Notes under the pieces: model-generated
The model's database searches: none
Told to the model about the DNA's origin: nothing
Seen by the model: only the letters and a program-made list of their open reading frames with translations
Program-made: the position numbers and the translations under genes
Shown: one piece after another, positions 16,332-25,149 of the stretch
How positions within the stretch are numbered: the first letter of the stretch is position 1
Layout of the letters: each line of letters begins with the position of its first letter
NCBI RefSeq assembly: GCF_011043735.1
Contig: NZ_JAAKGV010000020.1
Location: forward strand, 1 to 64,000
DNA: 64,000 bases
Source: Methylobacterium sp. DB0501
GTDB lineage: Bacteria > Pseudomonadota > Alphaproteobacteria > Rhizobiales > Beijerinckiaceae
Direction of reading: 5' to 3'

Positions 16332-17320
16332 CGATGGCGGGTAACTGAGGCTGCCGAGAGATCACGCCTGCTTGGGGGTTGCGATCGCGAGCAGCGAGGG
16401 TCGGAAGCACCTCCCGCTACGACCTTCCTTCTCCCGAACAACCAGCTTTCAGCATGATATAACCTGCATCTAGCGTGCGGCAGAACCATCTTGCTTGACG
16501 CACATAGCCGTCCGGGCAAATGCTTCGCGCAAAGAAAAGGGCCGCCCTAGCGAGCGGCCCGAAGTCTAGGGAGGAAACGCCCAAAGAGGGCTGCACGACC
16601 GCGACCTCGTCGCGGCCGTGCATCTGCGTTCTACGCTGCACTGCAGCATCTGCCAAGCGCAAATCTGCGACACAGTCCGGTGCCGGATGCACGTTTTGTG
16701 TGCTTGCAGGCGTTCCTGCGATCCAGCCTGCTGGGTAGAGCGCGAGCGCGGCAGTTCACGAATTTTCCCTCTGCTCACGCTCCGCCAACTGTCGGCAGCG
16801 CAGTTGCGCCTGTCGCCTCAGTGCGTCTGCGAAGGTGAAATCGGCCACAAGGCCGCGAGCACCACCCTGATCGAGCCGCGCCAGAACGCGCAGTGTCCAG
16901 CCCTGGATAGGATGGCGTTGCCTCTCTGAAGGATCTTTTTGGAAATTGAAAGATGTCTTCTACCATCCGGAAAAGTATTTTTATCTTTCCAGACCCATGA
17001 GGAAATCAAATCGGCGCACTACGTAGCGAGGCGTCGTTATGTTACACACGAAGAAAATCGTCTCAGCTTTATAAAATTGTGCGAGTATTTTCGATGGTGC
17101 TGCAGGAGGGACATTTGTGCGCCGCTGTCCCTCTCTGATGCGATCGTCGAAAGCTCGACGACCTTCAGGCCCAGTCACGTGAGCTAATCAGGTATCGGGG
17201 GCTTGGAGGCGACCGCCGAACGGGCCTCTTGGAAATGAAGCAGAAAGGTTTTCGAGCGTGTCTCCCTTGATCCAGGCCCCGTAAGCTTGGCAGTATGCCT
17301 CGGGGATCGGCCGAGATCTC
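16332..17320. other. Intergenic region of about 1 kb without a convincing gene
   Basis: Short frames occur on both strands, but none has good codon use plus a ribosome site. A minus-strand frame of 67 codons at 17188-17391 (MLRTVRTWLGGRLVGVLKAI...) is the best of them. A minus-strand terminator at 16530-16560 implies transcription leftward from this region, so a small RNA is possible. The stretch 16930-17130 is comparatively AT-rich. Confidence 0.4.
16530..16560 (-). terminator. Rho-independent terminator on the minus strand
   Basis: The stem GGGCCGC (16539-16545) pairs perfectly with GCGGCCC (16554-16560) around an 8-nt loop. Read on the minus strand it is followed by TTTTCTTT (16538-16531). 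No gene is clearly upstream on that strand, so the transcript it ends is unidentified. Confidence 0.6.
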
Positions 17321-17323
17321 GTG

Positions 17324-18568
17324 ATGCGGAGGATTGCTTTGAGCACGCCGACGAGCCGCCCGCCGAGCCAGGTACGAACTGTCCTCAGCATCTCCCGCCA
17401 TTTTGGACGGATGCTTGCCTGCGCAGCCTACCTCGCGGTTGGGGCAAGCTCCGCGGTCTATGCCCAGACCAGTAGTGGTACGCGCCAGGCGACGAGCGTC
17501 CGCTCGTCACCCGGAACCCTCCTCGATTGGCAGCCGATCCCAGGAGCGCCAGACGGAGCGGCAGCCTACCGCGTGCTCTACCGCTCCACCGGCATGCGCG
17601 GTGAGCCAATCGCGGTCTCAGGAGCCGTCATTGTGCCCGCTGGTCCTGTCCCGCTCGGCGGGCGGCCGATCGTTGCTTGGGCACACCCAACCACGGGTGT
17701 AGTCGACAAGTGTGCTCCTTCGCTCGCCCGCGGCCTGTTCCGCTCCATCCAGGGCCTGCGCGAGATGCTGGAGGGCGGGTACGTCGTCGCCGCCACGGAT
17801 TACCCCGGGCTAGGCACGCCCGGTGCTCACCCCTACCTCGTAGGCGACAGTGAAGGACGGGCGGTCCTTGACTCGGTGCGCGCGGCGCGCCAACTCGCGG
17901 GTCCAGGTGGAACCACGCGCGCCTTCGCGGTGTGGGGCCACTCGCAGGGCGGCCAGGCGGCGCTGTTCACTGGCCTTCTGGCCCGGCGCTACGCGCCCGA
18001 CCTGACGCTGGTCGGCGTCGCAGCGGCTGCCCCAGCGACGGAACTCGCCACGCTGATGATGGCCGACCTCGACACTTCGGGCGGCAAGAACCTCACGGCC
18101 ATGACCCTGTGGTCGTGGTCACGTGTCTACGGTGCTTCGATCACCAAGGTGGTCACACCCGCCGCGCTGCCGGTGATCAACGAGCTCGCCAACGACTGCA
18201 TCGAGACCATCTTCGACGTGCTGGAGCGCCGTAGACCTTCACGGGAGCTCGACCGCAGCTTCCTGGCCGTCAACAACCTCGCCGACCGGCAGCCGTGGCG
18301 CGGTCTCCTGGCCCGCAACACGCCCGGCACACTCCCGCGCGACATCCCGATCTTCCTGGCCCAGGGCAGCACCGACACCCTCGTGCTGCCGCGTGTGACT
18401 CAGGACTACCGGGCGCGTCTCTGCCAGGCAGGTAGCCGGGTCGAGTTCGACCTCGTGCCGGGTGTTGGACACCTGTTCGTGGCGCGTGACGCCGCCCCTG
18501 CCGCGATCGAGTGGATCGGTGAGCGCTTCGCGGGTGCGCCTGCCCCGAGCAATTGCGGGCAGGAGTGA
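17324..18568 (+). CDS. Secreted lipase/alpha-beta hydrolase (secretory lipase-like)
   Basis: The protein has an alpha/beta-hydrolase core with nucleophile elbow GHSQGG, an oxyanion-type segment AWAHPTTGVVDKCAPS, YPGLGTPGAHPYLVGDSEGR, and a late acid/base pair in GSTDTLVLP and GVGHLF. These match the secretory lipase (LIP) family. An export signal is visible (MLACAAYLAVGASSAVYAQ). The frame opens at GTG 17321/ATG 17324, leaving a long basic N-region; ATG 17411 would give only the hydrophobic part. Substrates are probably esters or triglycerides. It is transcribed toward an MliC-type gene 35 nt downstream. Confidence 0.75.
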   Translation: MRRIALSTPTSRPPSQVRTVLSISRHFGRMLACAAYLAVGASSAVYAQTSSGTRQATSVRSSPGTLLDWQPIPGAPDGAAAYRVLYRSTGMRGEPIAVSGAVIVPAGPVPLGGRPIVAWAHPTTGVVDKCAPSLARGLFRSIQGLREMLEGGYVVAATDYPGLGTPGAHPYLVGDSEGRAVLDSVRAARQLAGPGGTTRAFAVWGHSQGGQAALFTGLLARRYAPDLTLVGVAAAAPATELATLMMADLDTSGGKNLTAMTLWSWSRVYGASITKVVTPAALPVINELANDCIETIFDVLERRRPSRELDRSFLAVNNLADRQPWRGLLARNTPGTLPRDIPIFLAQGSTDTLVLPRVTQDYRARLCQAGSRVEFDLVPGVGHLFVARDAAPAAIEWIGERFAGAPAPSNCGQE

Positions 18569-18603
18569 CCCACTTGGTGAGTGGTGACTTCCTGCTGAGG
18601 CGC

Positions 18604-19008
18604 GTGATCGAACGGCCGAAGGAGAAGTTTCATGTCGCATCACAGGTCGTTGGCCCCTCTTCGGCCATTGGTGTTCTGCTCGCCGCCCTCCTCAGCTCCG
18701 GCTCCGCCGAGGCGGGCGAGAGGACGCAGGTTGCACAGGCACAAGCGGCGCGACGACGGGTCGTGTTCGCCTGCCCTGGTGGTGTGCAGCTTCGTGTCGA
18801 GTTCGCGGTCACGGATCCCGGTCAGCCGGTGATCGTCCACCCTGCTCAAGGCCCAGCCATCACCCTCCCCGCCCAACTGAGCGGATCCGGCTTCCGGTAT
18901 GGGGATGACCAGCACGAGCTGCAGGGCAAAGGGCGCGAGGTTACTTGGACGGATCGTAACCAGCCTCCACCCACCTGCACCGAGCAGGGTTCCAAATCTG
19001 GCAAGTAA
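18604..19008 (+). CDS. MliC-family protein (membrane-bound lysozyme inhibitor of C-type)
   Basis: The mature part contains VVFACPGGVQLRVEFAVTD and later FRYGDDQHELQGKGREVTWT, with Cys residues near both ends, as in MliC/PliC inhibitors that plug the lysozyme active site in the periplasm. A hydrophobic signal (SSAIGVLLAALLSSGSAEAG) precedes it. In the MliC frame the best start is GTG 18604 with GAGG upstream. ATG 18632 has a better ribosome site (AAGGAGA) but lies in a different frame, so a small frameshift near 18640-18660 is possible and the gene may be damaged. Confidence 0.65.
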   Translation: MIERPKEKFHVASQVVGPSSAIGVLLAALLSSGSAEAGERTQVAQAQAARRRVVFACPGGVQLRVEFAVTDPGQPVIVHPAQGPAITLPAQLSGSGFRYGDDQHELQGKGREVTWTDRNQPPPTCTEQGSKSGK

Positions 19009-19147
19009 TTATCGAACACAGTGGCTCTGACATGGTCAGAACATGAGCCGAGCATTGCAGAAATGTAACGCAGCCAAGATTGGAGTTGCGGCGTTCTATA
19101 ACTGTTCTCGAAGCTGATGAAGTGCTTCGACACAGGGGGACGCTTCC

Positions 19148-19450
19148 ATGACACGGTTCACCTCCATGCTCGCGGCCAGCGTCGCGCTCGCCGTCCTGCC
19201 CCTCGCCAGCGCGCAAGCCATGCCGATTGCGCAAGATCTTGCGGTTTCGCCGCAGATCACGCTCGTTGCCGACGGATGCGGTCCGGGTGCGTGGCGCGGT
19301 CCCTGGGGACACTGCCGCACGACGCCGTATGTTGGCCCACTGCCGGTGAACCCGGGCAACGGCTGCCCTGCAGGCTCCTGGCGCGGTCCCTGGGGTCATT
19401 GTCGTGACACGCCCTACCATGGCCGCCTACCGGACGGTCTGTGGCAGTAA
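19148..19450 (+). CDS. GCG_CRPN-type secreted repeat protein (100 aa)
   Basis: After a clear signal peptide (TSMLAASVALAVLPLASAQA), the protein carries two copies of a 21-residue Cys/Trp/Gly repeat: GCGPGAWRGPWGHCRTTPY and GCPAGSWRGPWGHCRDTPY. This is the pattern of the GCG_CRPN prefix-to-repeats proteins common in Methylobacterium and Bradyrhizobium. Function is unknown; the paired Cys suggest a disulfide-stabilised periplasmic or surface peptide. The start at ATG 19148 is supported by the signal peptide and by GGGGGA upstream. Confidence 0.75.
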   Translation: MTRFTSMLAASVALAVLPLASAQAMPIAQDLAVSPQITLVADGCGPGAWRGPWGHCRTTPYVGPLPVNPGNGCPAGSWRGPWGHCRDTPYHGRLPDGLWQ

Positions 19451-19588
19451 GCGGGATCACCGGCTCGGGTCGGTGAAGGCAGCACTCACCCGAGCATTTT
19501 CTCGCTTAGCAATTCGTGGCAAGCTTGGCTTAACTATTTGTTCGGCTACTCTCCGGCTCGACTGCAGCGCTCTGGCCGAGGAGCAGGG

Positions 19589-20023
19589 ATGCCGATCCGG
19601 CGGGAGCACCGCTTCTTCTATCCTATCGACTGGCCCCAGCTCTCGGCGGTCATCCGCTTCCGCCGAGCGTAGGGCCGGTGTGATGAGTGCGGCCGGCCAC
19701 ATCTTCAGCGGGTCTTTCACCTCGGTGACGGTCGCTGGTGGGATCCTGAGATTGCGAGTTGGCGTGACGGCCAGGGTCGCAAGCTCCGGCAGCGGCTGCG
19801 CAACGAGGACCTGCTCGGCCACGTTCGCATTACCAAGGTGGTGCTGGCCGCTGCCCATCGCGACCACGACACCACGAACAACGAGGACGCCAACCTCGCG
19901 GCCTTCTGCCAGCGCTGTCACATGCTCCACGATCGCGACGAGCATCAACGGCGGCGCTGGCGCACTCTGTTTCGGCGTAAGGCGATGGGAGATCTCTTTC
20001 ACGGGCCGTATCCCGCGAACTGA
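19589..20023 (+). pseudogene. HNH endonuclease-like protein with an internal stop
   Basis: The frame from ATG 19589 (MPIRREHRFFYPIDWPQLSA) is interrupted by TAG at 19670-19672, then continues without a break as GRCDECGRPH to VVLAAAHRDHDTTNNEDANL, AAFCQRCHMLHDRDEHQRRR and LFHGPY. The cysteine pairs CDEC and CQRC plus AHRDHD and the HD pair form the zinc-stabilised HNH fold. One substitution (CAG to TAG is the simplest) explains the stop. No other frameshift is seen, so the decay is recent or suppressed. An antisense frame at 19457-20038 is a shadow. Confidence 0.75.
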
Positions 20024-20289
20024 GGTGCGTCGTGGCACACCTGTCCCGAGTTAAGAGGCTGCCCTACGCTCGTGGTAGGCGATCTAGGACGCGTCCCCGT
20101 TCAAGGCTGCCAATGCCGAAGGACGGCGGATTCGTGGCGATTTGACAGGGCGGCCGCATCGTTTGGCAGGGCAACAAGAAAGACACGCCGACCCACCCCC
20201 TCCAGAGGGGCGTCCCCTCCGGACACCATCCGGTATTATGGTCCATACTTTCCATGATATATGGATTTCAGGGATCAGGAGGCAATCAC

Positions 20290-20544
20290 ATGCGTTCGTT
20301 CACGACCGCGGATCTCAATAAGCAGGTGGGCGAAGTCACTGACGCCGCTCAGCGCGCACCCGTAGTCATCACTCGGCGCAGCAAGCCCCGGTTCGTGCTG
20401 ATGAGCCTGGAGCATTACGAGGCCCTGCGTGGCCCGAGCGACCCGCGCCGCGCCTTCACCCTCGCTACCATGCCCGATGACCTTCGCGACGGCCTCTTGC
20501 AAGCTGCGGAGGCCTACGAGCGGGAGCACGGCGGCGACGACTGA
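20290..20544 (+). CDS. Phd/YefM-family antitoxin
   Basis: The 84-residue protein begins MRSFTTADLNKQVGEVTDAA and continues with APVVITRRSKPRFVLMSLEH, the N-terminal DNA-binding fold of Phd/YefM antitoxins. The acidic C-terminal part would normally wrap around the toxin. GGAGG precedes ATG 20290; the frame upstream is not supported. The downstream toxin gene overlaps its end but is inactivated, so this is an orphan antitoxin that may still repress its own promoter or neutralise homologous toxins. Confidence 0.85.
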   Translation: MRSFTTADLNKQVGEVTDAAQRAPVVITRRSKPRFVLMSLEHYEALRGPSDPRRAFTLATMPDDLRDGLLQAAEAYEREHGGDD

Positions 20545-20967
20545 ACCTCCGGAAACCGGACTCGTCGTCCGCTACAGCTTCCTCTGACCCCGCGAGCACG
20601 ACCGCGGCGAGCGGGAGGGGCGCAAGGACCGGCCCGTCTGCCTCGTTGTGCCGGTCAATGTCGGCCCCGGGGCCGCGGTGGTCTTCCCGACTACCACCCA
20701 GAAGCCCACGCCTGTCGGACCGCGGTCGCGGTGCCGGAGATCGAGCGACGCCGGCTTAAGCTTACGGGCGATCGTCCCTGCTGGATCATGCTCGACGAGG
20801 CCAACAGCGACGTCATGCCGGGCTCGTTCCACCTCGTGCCGCTGGAGACATATCCCCTGCGCTATGCCTACGGCCGGTTCAGCCCAGCCTTCATGCGGGT
20901 GGTGCTGCAGACCATGGCCGAGCTGATCCGTGCCCGCCAAGTGCGAATGGTTCAGCGCGAGCGCTGA
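20537..20967 (+). pseudogene. Remnant of the partner toxin (PemK-like toxin family by context)
   Basis: The reading frame one base ahead of the antitoxin begins at ACG 20537, where an ATG would be expected. It reads TEPPETGLVVRYSFL, stops at TGA 20585-20587, then continues PREHDRGEREGRKDRPVCLV and PGAAVVFPTTTQKP. After a frameshift near 20715-20730 it reads PEIERRRLKLTGDRPCWIML up to the stop at 20967. Three separate lesions (start, stop, frameshift) show it is dead. The fold GDRPCWIMLDEAN suits plasmid growth inhibitor/PemK-like toxins, but the family call is tentative. Confidence 0.6.
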
Positions 20968-21099
20968 AGCCTCAGGCTCTGCCAGGATCGAAGCTCTGTC
21001 CTGCGATCTGCCCGCCGTCAGTGGCAGTGCAGGACCGAAGCGGCCGGACCATGCGACCGCAGATCGCTCTGAAATTGATATTCTACCGATATGTGCCCG

Positions 21100-21271
21100 G
21101 CCGGTGGTGGACGACCCGCTCTCCCGCAGCAACCCCGATAGTGGTCAGCCTCAGCTCTCGCTACCAGATCCGGGTCGGTCGGACGAACACGCCAGGCGCG
21201 GCGGTGAGCGCGTGGAGGAGGTAGGCCGGGATCGCGAGCTCGACCCGCTGGCGATCGGGCAGAGTTGGCAT
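21100..21271 (-). pseudogene. Truncated, frameshifted copy of the hypothetical gene at 454-936
   Basis: The minus strand begins MPTLPDRQRVELAIPAYLLH, then ALTAAPGVFV, closely matching the start of the protein at 454. After a frameshift it continues DPDLVARAEAD, matching NPDLAARAEAD of that protein, and then ends. About one third of the family length remains. It is not functional but shows that the family has been duplicated or re-acquired. Confidence 0.65.
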
Positions 21272-22026
21272 CCCGGGAGCACCACGCTGAGGGGACCCAT
21301 GGCATGCGCTACCGATAGACGGCCCTTGTGTAGCTCTAAGATGCGACTGCATCGAAACTTCTCGGGACGAAGCGGGCTACACTGCCGAAGACGTTGCGTC
21401 GTCGGGCTCATAGAGTTTTGAGTTCCAGAAGGGCGTCCCCTACGGGCCGCGCCCTACTCGCCGCCTGCGGCAGCTCCCCGAACCCGCTGCGCGGTTTCGT
21501 CCCTTTGGGTAACGGTCGCTGACGCGATGCACGGTCGCCTGCAGTCAAGATGACTTGGTGGCCCGCCGTAAAAACCGGACTCAAGGCAGCAAGGCCTTAG
21601 CTTCAACCCGATCGTCTGGCGCTGGGCTGCCGGTGGCCTCAACGCTTCAAAGGGCGTTTGCGCCGCCAGTTTGGATTGAGTTCACCAAGCTTGGACCATA
21701 GAATTAGATACACGAGATCTGATCATCTTCCACTAAAGTGGATCATTGTCGAGGTTAGTGGATCCAATAGGGTGAGGGCGAGCATCTGCTCGATGCCTGT
21801 GCAGATCCGTTGATCAGAGTGCGACACGGTTTCGATTTCTGATATTAATAATATGACTTTGTAACATTATTAAATATTCCGACGACCTAAAATTCCCCTC
21901 ACCTGTTCTGAACGTGAGCGATTTGGCGGTTGTGTCTCCAACACTCTGCCTCAGCATATCCGAGCGGGGATCGAGAGGCAGAAAAGGCCGGCAGGGATTG
22001 AGCCGGCGCGAGCGCGAGAGAGAGCC
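21272..22026. other. Intergenic accessory stretch without a supported gene
   Basis: No frame here has both a plausible start and recognisable content. The part from 21660 to 21910 is distinctly AT-richer than its surroundings. It lies between two gene remnants, consistent with decayed acquired DNA. Confidence 0.4.
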
Positions 22027-22440
22027 TTGCGGTCCGGCGTGAGCCCGACAGGCCGTCCCGTGGACGTCTCGATCATCACCAAGCACTTCATCGCCCTCGA
22101 TCCTATCCCGGGCCCGGCCGCGATCCTCCAGGCCGGGATGCATCTCGCCGAGCTTCTCGCGGAAGGCCGTGCGATTGAGGCGACTGCCTTGCGCCAGGCC
22201 ATGACGGCGGCCTGCGGCGGCAGCGACGCCGACGGCCTCTGGCTGTGAAGGACGCCTACGAGGCCTGCGAGATCGCCCAGATACTGTTTCTACGCCGGTT
22301 CTGGCCAGCGGTCCGCGCCAAGGCCGTGATCCCGGCCGCCCGCCCTGCCATACTCGGCCGGATCGCCGGCCTGTGCCGACCCACACTCCAGAGGGCTAGA
22401 CCCCCTGGGCCGCTTAACTGGCGGCCTTCAACTCGTCGGT
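22027..22440 (+). pseudogene. Strawberry-notch-type methylase/helicase, N-terminal remnant
   Basis: The plus strand reads LRSGVSPTGRPVDVSIITKH, FIALDPIPGPAAILQAGMHL and AELLAEGRAIEATALRQAMT up to a stop near 22246. It resumes in another frame as KDAYEACEIAQILFLRRFWP and AVRAKAV. From memory this resembles the N-terminal region of the very large strawberry-notch family proteins (methylase plus helicase) on alphaproteobacterial plasmids. Only about 130 of roughly 1400 residues remain, followed by traG on the other strand. The identification would need a search to confirm. Confidence 0.45.
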
Positions 22441-22565
22441 CGAGGCTAAGCATCACCCTGGTTCGTGCCGCGCGTGAAAAAGCCTTCGTCAGCCCCCATG
22501 CGAGCGGCCGCCGAACCGTCCGCGCGGACGGGTTTCACCGCAGCTCGCGCTGCTGCGAGCGGCCA

Positions 22566-24566
22566 TCAGGCTGCTTCCCTTTCCTCCAGCCCAATCTCGC
22601 TTTCGGCATCAGTTTCGTCCTGCGCGTCGCGAGTATGGAAGCGGTTCGCACCAACCAGCTTCCTCATGTCGGCGCGCCGGAAGTAAATCGCTCGCCCGCA
22701 CCGGATCGGCTCAACGCCACCGACGAGCAGGATCTGCTCGTCGCGCCGCATCGTGATGATCTCGTCGGGCATGATGAGCGCCCGCTTCTGGAGCGACGTC
22801 GATGCCGACAGGCTCATCCCACCCGAGCCCTTGCCGCCGGTGCGCGCCTGCTGGCTGTAGGAGATGAGCTCCTGGGTGTAATACCCGCAGCGCTCGGATA
22901 GCCATTTGGCGGTGTCGATGTCGGTGATCGCGGAGAAGCTCTGCCACGCGGTCGACTCGAACCAGGCGGACACGGCGTCCTTGTCGCCCCCCCATTGCTG
23001 CCGCAGCTGGCCGAGCGATTGGTACACCATCACGAGCGTGATGCCGTACTTGCGGCCAGCGTCGCGGGCGACCTCGATCAGGCTCATGTTCCCGAGCCGT
23101 GCCGCCTCGTCGAGGAGGAAGGCGACCCGGTCCTTGATCTCGCCATTGGCGTGATAGAGCGCGTTCATCAGCCCGCCGATGATGACCCGCGCCAAGCCCG
23201 CAAAATTCTGCAGCGTCTGGAGGTCGATCGCGATGAAAACGTCGATATCGTCGTCGACGAGATCGAGGCTGGAGAACTCCCCGTCCGATACGATCGCGGC
23301 ATATTCCTTGAAGCTAAGCCAGTTCGTCAGGTCGGCTGCCGTGGCATAGACACCCGAGAACGTCTGCGGCGTCATGCTCTTGAAAGGCCCGAGCGCCAGC
23401 TTGGCGAACGAGCCGTCGTCCTCGGCCCGCAAGATCTTGCTCAACCGCTCCAGGAAGTCCGGTTCGGGCTCGGAGATCAGCTCGCGCAGGGTGCGCAGCG
23501 TGCGTGGCTTTTCGTTGAACGATCGGTTGAGGCAGATGTAGGCGAGGACTCCGCGTAGGAGCTGCAAGGCCGAGTTGCGGAAGAAGTCCTTCGGATCGTC
23601 CCGTTTGACCGGTCCGGTGGCGATCCAGCCGACCACGGCTGAGATGTCGTTCTCGGCCGAGGTCTCGCCCCGGCCGATCCAGTCGAGCACGTTAAAGCCG
23701 CTCATCGGGTTCTTGGGCGTGATGCAATGAACGCGGCGTTCGACGCCCGCACCACGGAAATTTCCCCGGTATTCCGCGAGCATCGGGTGCAGCTCGGTCG
23801 AGGGGTCGAGCACCACCGCATTTCCCGGCCACGACAGCAGCATCGGAATGACCGTGCCGGTGGTTTTGAACCCGCCCGATCCGGAGAACACGAGACCGTG
23901 GGTCGAGCCGATATCGCAGTTGAAGCCCATCATCGGCATCCTGCCCCCCGAGCCCCAGGTCTTAGGGTCGTTCGGCTTGAACACCCGAGACGTGCTCTTC
24001 TGGTCAAGATCGGGGCGATAGCGCTCGCCGAGCACCAGGTCGCCGTCCTCGGGAAACAGCTCGCCGGCGAGCTTCATCGTCGCCCATTCCGCGTCGCCGT
24101 AGGCAGCGGATTTCGAGCGGATCGGCTTGTTGTAGCCGCGCGTGGTTTTCTTGACCCGGACCAGGGACACGAGCGGCGTGATGAAGGCGACAAAGCCCGC
24201 GAACATGACAGCGCAGAACAACGGAACGTCGGCTCGACGCATCAAGGCGCGGGCATCTGCGCCGGGGTTGAGAGCGGTCAGCCGGGCGATCTCCTCGCGT
24301 ACCGTCCAGGCGCACAAGCCGATCAGGAACAGGGACACGCACGCGGCAACGACGCGCCCACTATCGCCCGGTCGGGTAAGGCCGGCGGCGGCGAACAGGA
24401 CGAGTGCGGGCAACGCCACCGCGGCCACGCGCATGGCATGGAGCATCATCGAGTGCCCCGGCTCCACCACGTAGATCGCCCCTACGAGCGGCGCGAGGAA
24501 CAGGCTGATCCCGATATGCAGCGCGAGCCCGATCGCGACGATGAGGGTGGCGTAAACCCACTTCAT
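22566..24566 (-). CDS. traG: Conjugal transfer coupling protein TraG (VirD4 family)
   Basis: This 666-residue membrane ATPase links the relaxosome to the mating channel. The N-terminal 150 residues contain several membrane segments (such as WVYATLIVAIGLALHIGISL). The P-loop is VFSGSGGFKTTGTVIPMLLS and Walker B is RVAFLLDEAARLGNM. Downstream motifs YQSLGQLRQQWG and WLSERCGYYT are typical of TraG/VirD4. It is the last gene of a traC-traD-traG operon; its ATG overlaps the traD stop. The order is as on Ti plasmids, whereas the channel genes further along are type IVB, so this protein must bridge two system types (inference). Confidence 0.9.
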   Translation of the reverse strand: MKWVYATLIVAIGLALHIGISLFLAPLVGAIYVVEPGHSMMLHAMRVAAVALPALVLFAAAGLTRPGDSGRVVAACVSLFLIGLCAWTVREEIARLTALNPGADARALMRRADVPLFCAVMFAGFVAFITPLVSLVRVKKTTRGYNKPIRSKSAAYGDAEWATMKLAGELFPEDGDLVLGERYRPDLDQKSTSRVFKPNDPKTWGSGGRMPMMGFNCDIGSTHGLVFSGSGGFKTTGTVIPMLLSWPGNAVVLDPSTELHPMLAEYRGNFRGAGVERRVHCITPKNPMSGFNVLDWIGRGETSAENDISAVVGWIATGPVKRDDPKDFFRNSALQLLRGVLAYICLNRSFNEKPRTLRTLRELISEPEPDFLERLSKILRAEDDGSFAKLALGPFKSMTPQTFSGVYATAADLTNWLSFKEYAAIVSDGEFSSLDLVDDDIDVFIAIDLQTLQNFAGLARVIIGGLMNALYHANGEIKDRVAFLLDEAARLGNMSLIEVARDAGRKYGITLVMVYQSLGQLRQQWGGDKDAVSAWFESTAWQSFSAITDIDTAKWLSERCGYYTQELISYSQQARTGGKGSGGMSLSASTSLQKRALIMPDEIITMRRDEQILLVGGVEPIRCGRAIYFRRADMRKLVGANRFHTRDAQDETDAESEIGLEEREAA

Positions 24567-24760
24567 TTCTTGAACTCCTTGTCCCCTCGCTGAGCGAATT
24601 GCTCGACGACGTCGGGGTCGCGCGTGCGCTCACGACCCTCGATCAGGAGGCCGAGCAGGACGTTGCTCGGCAGGTCAGCGAGACCGGCTTTGATGACGAG
24701 GCCGCCGAGCAGGATCTTGCGGTAGGCGTCAGCCTTCCGCTCGTCATGCCGCTTGGTCAT
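24563..24760 (-). CDS. traD: Conjugal transfer protein TraD (Ti type)
   Basis: The short basic protein begins MTKRHDERKADAYRKILLGG and continues LVIKAGLADLPSNVLLGLLI, the conserved block of Ti-type TraD (about 70 residues), a relaxosome or coupling accessory of unknown mechanism. ATG 24760 is chosen because GAGGGAGCTG lies just upstream and the size fits the family. A longer frame to 24835 would overlap traC by 92 nt. The stop overlaps the traG start. Confidence 0.8.
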   Translation of the reverse strand: MTKRHDERKADAYRKILLGGLVIKAGLADLPSNVLLGLLIEGRERTRDPDVVEQFAQRGDKEFKK

Positions 24761-25022
24761 CAGCTCCCTCTTCAGTGTGTCCAGAGCCTCGACGTCCCTT
24801 TGCCTTTGGCTGCGCCACCTCCGGGTTTGCCGCACGAAATCGGGTGACGATGGTTTGGAACTCCTGTGTCAGGGCCTCGTCCGAGATGTCGATCGAGCCG
24901 ATGCCGGCCTTGATCGCCAGCTGTCCGATCCGCTCGCACTCGGCCTTGTCGTGAGCTTTGAGTTTGGCTTGAAGCGCCGCAATCTCGTTGACGATCGTCT
25001 CGCGCGACTTGGATCGAGCCAT
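24744..25022 (-). CDS. traC: Conjugal transfer protein TraC (relaxosome accessory)
   Basis: The 92-residue protein MARSKSRETIVNEIAALQAK has a coiled-coil N-terminus and the Ti-type TraC segment IGQLAIKAGIGSIDISDEAL, followed by a basic tail. TraC-type proteins are DNA-binding helpers of the TraA relaxase at oriT. It is the first gene of traCDG and diverges from traA across a 516-bp region that holds the oriT candidate. GAGGGAAGAG is present upstream of ATG 25022. Confidence 0.8.
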   Translation of the reverse strand: MARSKSRETIVNEIAALQAKLKAHDKAECERIGQLAIKAGIGSIDISDEALTQEFQTIVTRFRAANPEVAQPKAKGRRGSGHTEEGADDQAA

Positions 25023-25099
25023 GGATACACTCTTCCCTCTCGGTTGAAGAGGTGACGGTTAACACCGGCACGCAGATCAGCAACCGCAACGTGAAAGGA

Positions 25100-25149
25100 T
25101 GCGATACCATCCGAGGTTGTGAGACACTACCCGTGGTTCTGGTATCACA
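25100..25149. repeat. Interrupted inverted repeat in the traC-traA intergenic region
   Basis: TGCGATACCA (25100-25109) and TGGTATCACA (25140-25149) are inverted copies with one mismatch, 30 bp apart. It lies in the region between the divergent transfer operons and could be an accessory-protein site of oriT or an operator for traC/traA. Confidence 0.35.

Noticed and set aside
17188..17391. 67-codon minus frame, MLRTVRTWLGGRL...
   Set aside because: It overlaps the lipase 5' region and has no recognised domain; it is mentioned as the best small frame of the gap but not supported as a gene.
19457..20038. 193-codon minus frame
   Set aside because: It is a shadow of the HNH pseudogene on the plus strand.
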